Positions 58,697-64,000 of a stretch of 64,000 nt of DNA are shown here, in pieces (the stretch's first letter is position 1; each line of letters opens with the position of its first letter). The notes below the pieces were generated by a model, which made no database searches, was not told the DNA's origin, and was given only the letters and a program-made list of their open reading frames with translations. The DNA comes from Okapia johnstoni (Eukaryota > Chordata > Mammalia > Artiodactyla > Giraffidae). Location of the stretch: NCBI GenBank assembly GCA_024291935.2, contig CM044307.1, forward strand, positions 95,237,461-95,301,460, given 5' to 3'. A program made the position numbers and the translations under genes.

Positions 58697-59345
58697 ACTT
58701 TATTTTGGGGGGCTCCAAAATCACTGCCGATGGTGACTGCAGCCATGAAATTAAACGATGCTTACTCCTTGGAAGGAAATTTATGACCAACCTAGACAGC
58801 ATATTAAAAAGCAAAGACATTACTTTGCCAACAAAGGTCCATCTTGTCAAAGCTATGATTTGTCCAGTGGTCATGTATGGATGTGAGGTCTCCCGCATTG
58901 GAGGCAGACGTTTTAACCTCTGAGCCACCAGGGAACCTACTATAAAGAAAGCTGAGCATCAAAGAATTGATGCTTTTGAACCGTGGTGTTGGAGAAGGTT
59001 CCTGAGAGTCCTTTGGACTGCAAGGAGATCCAATCAGTCCATCCTAAAGGAAATCAGTCCTGGGTGTTCATTGGAAGGACTAATGTTGAAGCTGAAACTC
59101 CAATACTTTGGCCACCTGATGCAAAGAACTGACTCATTTGAAAAAACCCTGATGCTGGGAAAGACTGAAGGCGGGAGCAGAAGGGGACAACAGGGGATGA
59201 AATGGTTGGATGGCACCACCAACTCAATGGACATGAATTTGTGTAAACTCCGAGAGTTGGTGATAGACAGGGAGGCCTGGGGTGCTGTAGTCCATGAGGT
59301 CGCAAAGAGTCGGATGCAACTGAGCGACTGAATTGAACTGAACTG
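58697..59345 (+). mobile_element. BovB, 5'-truncated, with SINE patch
   Basis: Sense BovB from the 'KITADGDCSHEIKR' region to the 3' end ('gaattgaactgaactg'). The 7-bp repeat 'aagtaaa' flanks it (58690-58696 and 59346-59352). At 58888-58938 about 51 bp of SINE-derived sequence replaces about six BovB bases. The frame 59071-59331 is open over the C-terminal end. Confidence 0.88.
58888..58938 (-). mobile_element. SINE-derived 51-bp patch inside BovB
   Basis: 'gtctcccgcattggaggcag' to 'gagccaccagggaacc' is the antisense of a Bov SINE head only. It has neither tail nor TSD and replaces, rather than adds to, BovB sequence, so it is not a normal retroposition product. Confidence 0.78.
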
Positions 59346-59352
59346 AAGTAAA

Positions 59353-60535
59353 CATATACAAAATAAATAATTTAAATATAGGATAAATATATGTAAGTGT
59401 AAAATGTATATATATATACATATATATATAAGAATATCATATACACATATATAGTATAAAAAACCTTTTGATAGGTGTATTTACTTTAGCAATTAATGAA
59501 TTATGCCAAACTGAGATATTTTTGAAAACATGAGTTTTCTTCTCTTTTATTTGTCTCTGTTACTGTAGTTGGATGAATAGAGAGATGAAGACATGAATTA
59601 TCAACATTATAATAGGTGATTATTTACACTTATATATTAACACTTTACCTTTTCAAGTACTGTCTAAATTATTTAATTAAATTTGATGTTTTATAACACC
59701 ATTGGTAAGAGTACTAATCTGCTCCCATCCCCAAAGGCATATGTATAAAATATCAAAAACTTCCAAGAATAATCAAAAATAGGTATTCACACATGCACTG
59801 TATGATCTTTGTCTAAAGAGTTTTTATGGAGAAAAAGTGAGAATTCTTTAAAACTTGATGGCATTATAAGCACAAAAGGAATAAAATTCCTTTCCCTGAA
59901 TGCTGTTTTTATTTCCTTTAAATCTGGTGACAAACTTACAAGAGGTAATACATTACTTTTTTAAATAATGGAAATACTAATTTATACATGCTTTCAGTAG
60001 AGGAAGGGCAGAAAACTTGAAATTTCTAAGGATCAGAAAAAAAAAGGATAGACTCTATTAGTATCAATATGTGCAAACTTTAAATTATTTATCAAAGTAA
60101 TTTCTTTTTTCTTAGCATTTCTGTATGTAGTCTTTCACTGTATTGCTAAATTCTACATCTTTTTTTTTTTTTAAACTGAGACTTATGGTGATCTAGTTTC
60201 AAAAAATTCTCTATTCTATATATTTCCTGAATGTGAAGAATTTAGTGATCAGAAAATGCCTTATTTATTGTAATAGAAGTATAATATGAATGCATTCTCA
60301 CCCTTATTGTTGAAATAGTAAAGGTTAGTGATGGTTTGAAGACTCAGGGAGGTACCATTAGATCATGGGAATTGTGCAGAGAAAAACTAATCCTCCTTCC
60401 TGAAACAGCAAAATTAAATATTAAATCTTTAAAATTTCACTTTCTTCTATATACAGTTTGTAAGTAAAAATAAAACAGAAAACAGTATGAGTGCACTGTA
60501 CTCTCTACAGGTAAAGAATTGCACAGTTATTTTAT
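59353..60535. other. AT-rich unassigned sequence
   Basis: No gene is seen. 59400-59455 is a TA-rich microsatellite-like run. Confidence 0.45.
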
Positions 60536-60539
60536 TTGT

Positions 60540-62845
60540 GTTAGTGATAGCTTACAGGGAACGCTGTTGGATTCTTAATCTCTGAAGAAGATTTAGCTTT
60601 GGGACCAGGGACCAGGCTATATCACTCAAGAACTTTTGTGTCACGGTTTTATTATTCGTTAAAGTATGAAAAGGGACAGAGAAACTTCTGACATAGACAT
60701 CAGAAGGGGGACAGAGAGTGGCCCCATCGCTAACCTTAGCAAGGGAATTATATACTTTTTTAAAATTTGTTCTTACAATAAATCAAGAGAATTTGAGGTT
60801 TAGAGATTCTAAAGATCTTACAAAGAATAGCAAGGAGAGATAAGAAAGCCTTCCTCAACGATCAATGCAAAGAAATAGAGGAAAACAACACATTGGGAAA
60901 GACTAGAGATCTCTTCAAGAAAATTAGAGATACCAAAGGAACATTTCATGGAAAGATAGGCTCCATAAAGGACAGAAATGGTATGGACCTAACAGAAGCA
61001 GAAGATATTAAGAAAAGGTGGCAAGAATACACAGAAGAACTGTATAAAAAAGATCTTCATGACCCAGATAATCACGATGGTGTGATCACTCACCTAGAGT
61101 CAGACATCTTGGAATGTGAAGTCAAGTGGGCCATAGAAAGCATCACTATGAACAAAGCTAGTGGAGTTGATGGAATTCCAGTTGAGCTATTTCAAATCCT
61201 GAAAGATGATGCTGTGAAAGTGCTGCACTCGATATGCCAGCAAATTTGGAAAAACTCAGCAGTGGCCACAGGACTGGAAAAGGTCAGTTTTCGTTCCAAT
61301 CCCAAAGAAAGGCAATGCCAAAGAATGCTCAACCTACCGCACAATTGCACTCATCTCACACACTAGTAAAGTAATGCTCAAAATTCTCCAAGCCAGGCTT
61401 CAGCAATACGTGAACTGTGAACTTCCAGATGTTCCAGCCGGTTTTAGAAAAGGCAGAGGAACCAGAGATCAAATTTCCAACATCCGCTGGATCATCGAAA
61501 AAGCAAGAGAGTTCCAGAAAAACATCTATTTCTGCTTTACTGACTATGCCAAAGCCTTTGACTGTGTGGATCACAATAAACTGTGGAAAATTCTGAAAGA
61601 GATGGGAATACCAGACCATCTGACCTGTCTCTTGAGAAACCTGTATGCAGGTCAGGATGCAGCAGTTAGAACTGGACATGGAACAACAGACTGCTTCCAA
61701 ATAGGAAAAGGAGTCCGTCAAGGCTGTATATTGTCACCCTGCTTATTTAACTTATATGCAGAATACATCATGAGAAATGCTGGGCTGGAAGAAACACAAG
61801 CTGGAATCAAGATTTCTGGGAGAAATATCAATAACCTCAGATATGCAGATGACACCACCCTTATTGGAGAAAGCGAAGAAGAACTAAAGAGCCTCTTGAT
61901 GAAAGTGAAAGAGGAGAGTGAAAAAGTTGGCTTAAAGTTCAACGTTCCAAAAACTAAAATCATGGCATCTGGTCCCATCACTTCATGGGAAATAGATGGG
62001 GAATCAGTGGAAACAGTGAAAGACTTTATTTTGGGGGGCTCCAAAATCACTGCAGATGGTGATTGCAGCCATGAAATTAAAAGACAATTACTCATTGGAA
62101 GGAAGGTTATTGCCAACCTAGATAGCATATTTAAAAGCAGGGACATTACTTTGCCAACAAAAGTCCATCTAGTCAAGGCTATGGCTTTTCCAGTGGTCAT
62201 GTATGGATGTGAGAGCTGGACAGTGAAGAAAGCTGAGCGCCACAGAATTGATGCTTTTTAACTGTGGTGTTGGAGAAGACTCTTGAGAGTCCCTTGGACT
62301 GCAAGGAGATCCAATCAATCCATCCTAAAGGAGATCAATCCTGAATGTTCATTGGAAGGTCTGATGTTGAAGCAGAAACTCCAATACTTGGGCCACCTCA
62401 TGCGAAGAGTTGCCTCATTGGAAAAGACCCTGATGCTGGGTAGGATTGGGGGCAGGAGGAGAAGGGGACAACAGAGGATGAGATGGTTGGATGGCATCAC
62501 CGACTCGATGGACAGTTTGGGTAGACTCCGGGAGTTGGTGATGGACAGAGAAGCCTGGCGTGCTGCAATTCATGGGGTCACAATGAGTTGGACATGACTG
62601 AGTGACTGAATTGAACTGAAAGATCTTACAAAACCTACTCCCATAATTTACATTTTAAAATAACAGGATTAGAACTAACAATAGAAACATTTTATCAGAC
62701 TCACTTCAATAAGATACATTTTAAAATAAAAGGATTAGTCACAAGGTTTTCAGGAAGATGAAACTGTCCTCAAACAGGCTACACAGTTGTCATATAATCC
62801 ACAGTACAGAGTTTGAACTGAGTTGTTTGTTGTGTAATCATTCAG
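60540..62845 (-). repeat. Possible ruminant ERV LTR, split by BovB
   Basis: 60540-60810 ('cttctgacatagacatcag', 'gaattatatactttttt') and 62633-62845 ('aacctactcccataattta') read as one sequence once the BovB is removed. They resemble an antisense ruminant ERV LTR. The right part repeats 'tacattttaaaataa' plus 'aggattag' about 66 bp apart. The family assignment is from memory and weak; the continuity across the BovB is firmer. Confidence 0.45.
60825..62618 (+). mobile_element. BovB, 5'-truncated, with open RT frame
   Basis: A 1794-bp sense BovB flanked by the exact 14-bp TSD 'aaagatcttacaaa' (60811-60824 and 62619-62632). It begins in the linker before RT. The frame 60893-61366 is lost through an extra A near 61250. 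The frame 61374-62261 (295 residues) then holds RT palm and C-terminal region without a stop, with 'FTDYAKAFDCVDHNK', 'GVRQGCILSPCLFN' and 'NLRYADDTTL' (YADD intact). A GAA-to-TAA change ends it at 62261. The last domain (62283-62597) is open in another frame. Confidence 0.94.
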
Positions 62846-64000
62846 AGTTCACTTCAGTCGCTCAGGCCTCTCCTACTCTTTGCGACCCCAGGGACTGCAG
62901 CACACCAGGCCTCCCTGTCCATCATGAACTCCTGGACTTTCTTCAAACTCTTATCAATTGAGTCGGTGATGCCATCAAACCATCTCATCCTCTCTCGTCC
63001 CCTTCTCCTCCCACCTTCAATCTTTCCCAGCATCAGGGTTTTTTCCAGCGAGTCAGTTCTTTCCATCAGGTGGCCAGTGTATTGGAGTTTCAGCTTCAAT
63101 ATCAGTTCTTCAAAGGAATATTCAGGACTGATTTTCTTTAGGATGGACTGGATGGATCTCCTTGCAGTCCAAGGAACTCTCAAGAGTCTTCTCCAACACC
63201 ACAGTTCAAAAGCATCAATACTTCAGTGCTCAGCTTTCTTAATTGTCCAACACTCACATCCATACATGACTACTGTAAAAACCACAGCCTTGACTAGATG
63301 GACATTTGTTGTCAAAGTAATGTCTCTGCTTCTTAATAAGCTGTCTAGGTTGGTAATAATTTGTCTTTCAAAGAGAAAGCATTTTCTAATTTCATGGCTG
63401 CAGTCACCATCTGCAGTGATTTTGGAGCTAGAAAAATAAAGTCTGTCACTGTTTCCACTGTTTTCCCATCGATTTACCATAAAGTCATGGGACCAGATAC
63501 CATGATCTTAGTTTTCTGAATGTTGAGCTTTCAGTCAACTTTTTCACTCTCCTCTTTCACTTTCATGAAGAGGCTCTTTACTTCTTCTCTTTCTGCCATA
63601 AGTGTGGTGTCATCTGCATACCTAAGTTTATTGATATTTCTCCCAACAATCTTGATTCCAGCTTGTGCTTCATCCATCCCAGCGTTTCTCATGGTGTACT
63701 TGCATATAAGTTAAATAAGCAAGGTGACAATACACATCCTTCATGTACTCCTTTCCCTATTTGGAACCAGTCTGTTGTTCCATGTCCAGTCTTAACTGCT
63801 GCTTCTTGACCTGCATACAGATTTCTCAACAGGCAGGTCAGGTGGTCTGGTATTCCCATCTCTTTAAGAATTTTCCACAGTTTTAACTGTGATCCACACA
63901 CTTTGGCATAGTCAATAAAGCAGCAATAGATGTTTTTCCGGAACTCTCTTGTTTTTTCAATGATCCAATGGATGTTGGTAATTTGATCTCTGATTGCTCT
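62846..64000 (-). mobile_element. BovB, antisense, continuing past the right edge
   Basis: The plus strand starts 'gagttcacttcagtcgctca' and runs through the C-terminal domain and RT palm, reaching the RT fingers ('ggatgttggtaatttgatc') at the edge. Minus frames are interrupted (63183-62854, 63480-63223, 63901-63689). It faces the sense copy at 60825-62618 with only about 230 bp between their 3' ends. The length beyond the window is unknown. Confidence 0.92.

Noticed and set aside
61718..62200. 160-residue minus-strand ORF
   Set aside because: It is the antisense shadow of the BovB RT/C-terminal frame 61374-62261. The same shadow recurs in other BovB copies.
1..64000. A new defence, regulatory or biosynthetic system
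   Set aside because: I looked on both strands for clusters of non-transposon ORFs, regular short repeats with spacers, and conserved exons. Everything coding-like traces to L1, BovB, ERV or SINE sequence.

Overview
The window is 64 kb of repeat-dense, mostly intergenic DNA from a pecoran ruminant, most likely a bovid (cattle, sheep, goat or a relative). The evidence is the repeat set: BovB (RTE-clade) LINEs, Bov-tA and Bov-A2 SINEs (several with AGC-repeat tails), CHR-type SINEs and ruminant L1 elements, over an older mammalian layer of MIR, L2, ancient L1 and MLT2-like LTR remnants. I found no host protein-coding exon, functional tRNA or rRNA gene, or CRISPR array. Every recognisable coding stretch belongs to a transposable element, and all of them are broken. 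Family names are from memory of the consensus sequences, not from a database search.

Layout. 1-2655: an ancient antisense L1, a SINE scrap, a MIR and unassigned sequence. 2656-17100: a class I (gammaretrovirus-like) endogenous retrovirus on the minus strand, with both LTRs, two CCHC knuckles, a protease motif, RNase H and integrase remnants, and most of RT and env missing. A full-length ruminant L1 (5471-13416, plus strand, 17-bp target-site duplication or TSD) has landed in its pol region. 17101-33020: diverged DNA with old antisense L1s, MLT2-like LTRs, an array of Bov SINE units with a G-rich leader, and two Bov-A2 copies. 33020-39563: a nest in which an old L1 contains a 5'-truncated BovB, which contains a 5'-inverted young L1. 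39565-42425: SINEs and a tiny 5'-inverted L1. 42660-46046: a near full-length BovB with an 11-bp TSD. 47160-64000: six more BovB or Bov-A events, including a 5'-inverted BovB (50280-52912), a solo LTR with a 4-bp TSD (54347-54835) and a head-on BovB pair at the right end (60825-64000).

How the parts work together: there is no cellular pathway here. The interactions are retrotransposition events. L1 machinery explains the L1 copies with poly-A tails and TSDs, and BovB machinery explains the BovB copies and, by known family biology, the Bov-tA and Bov-A SINEs that share its 3' end. The nesting gives a relative chronology: MIR, L2 and old L1, then ERV and BovB, then the young L1s. The most interesting points are three separate 5' inversions within about 20 kb, one of them in an RTE-clade element, and several unusual junctions. 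I see no sign of a new molecular system.
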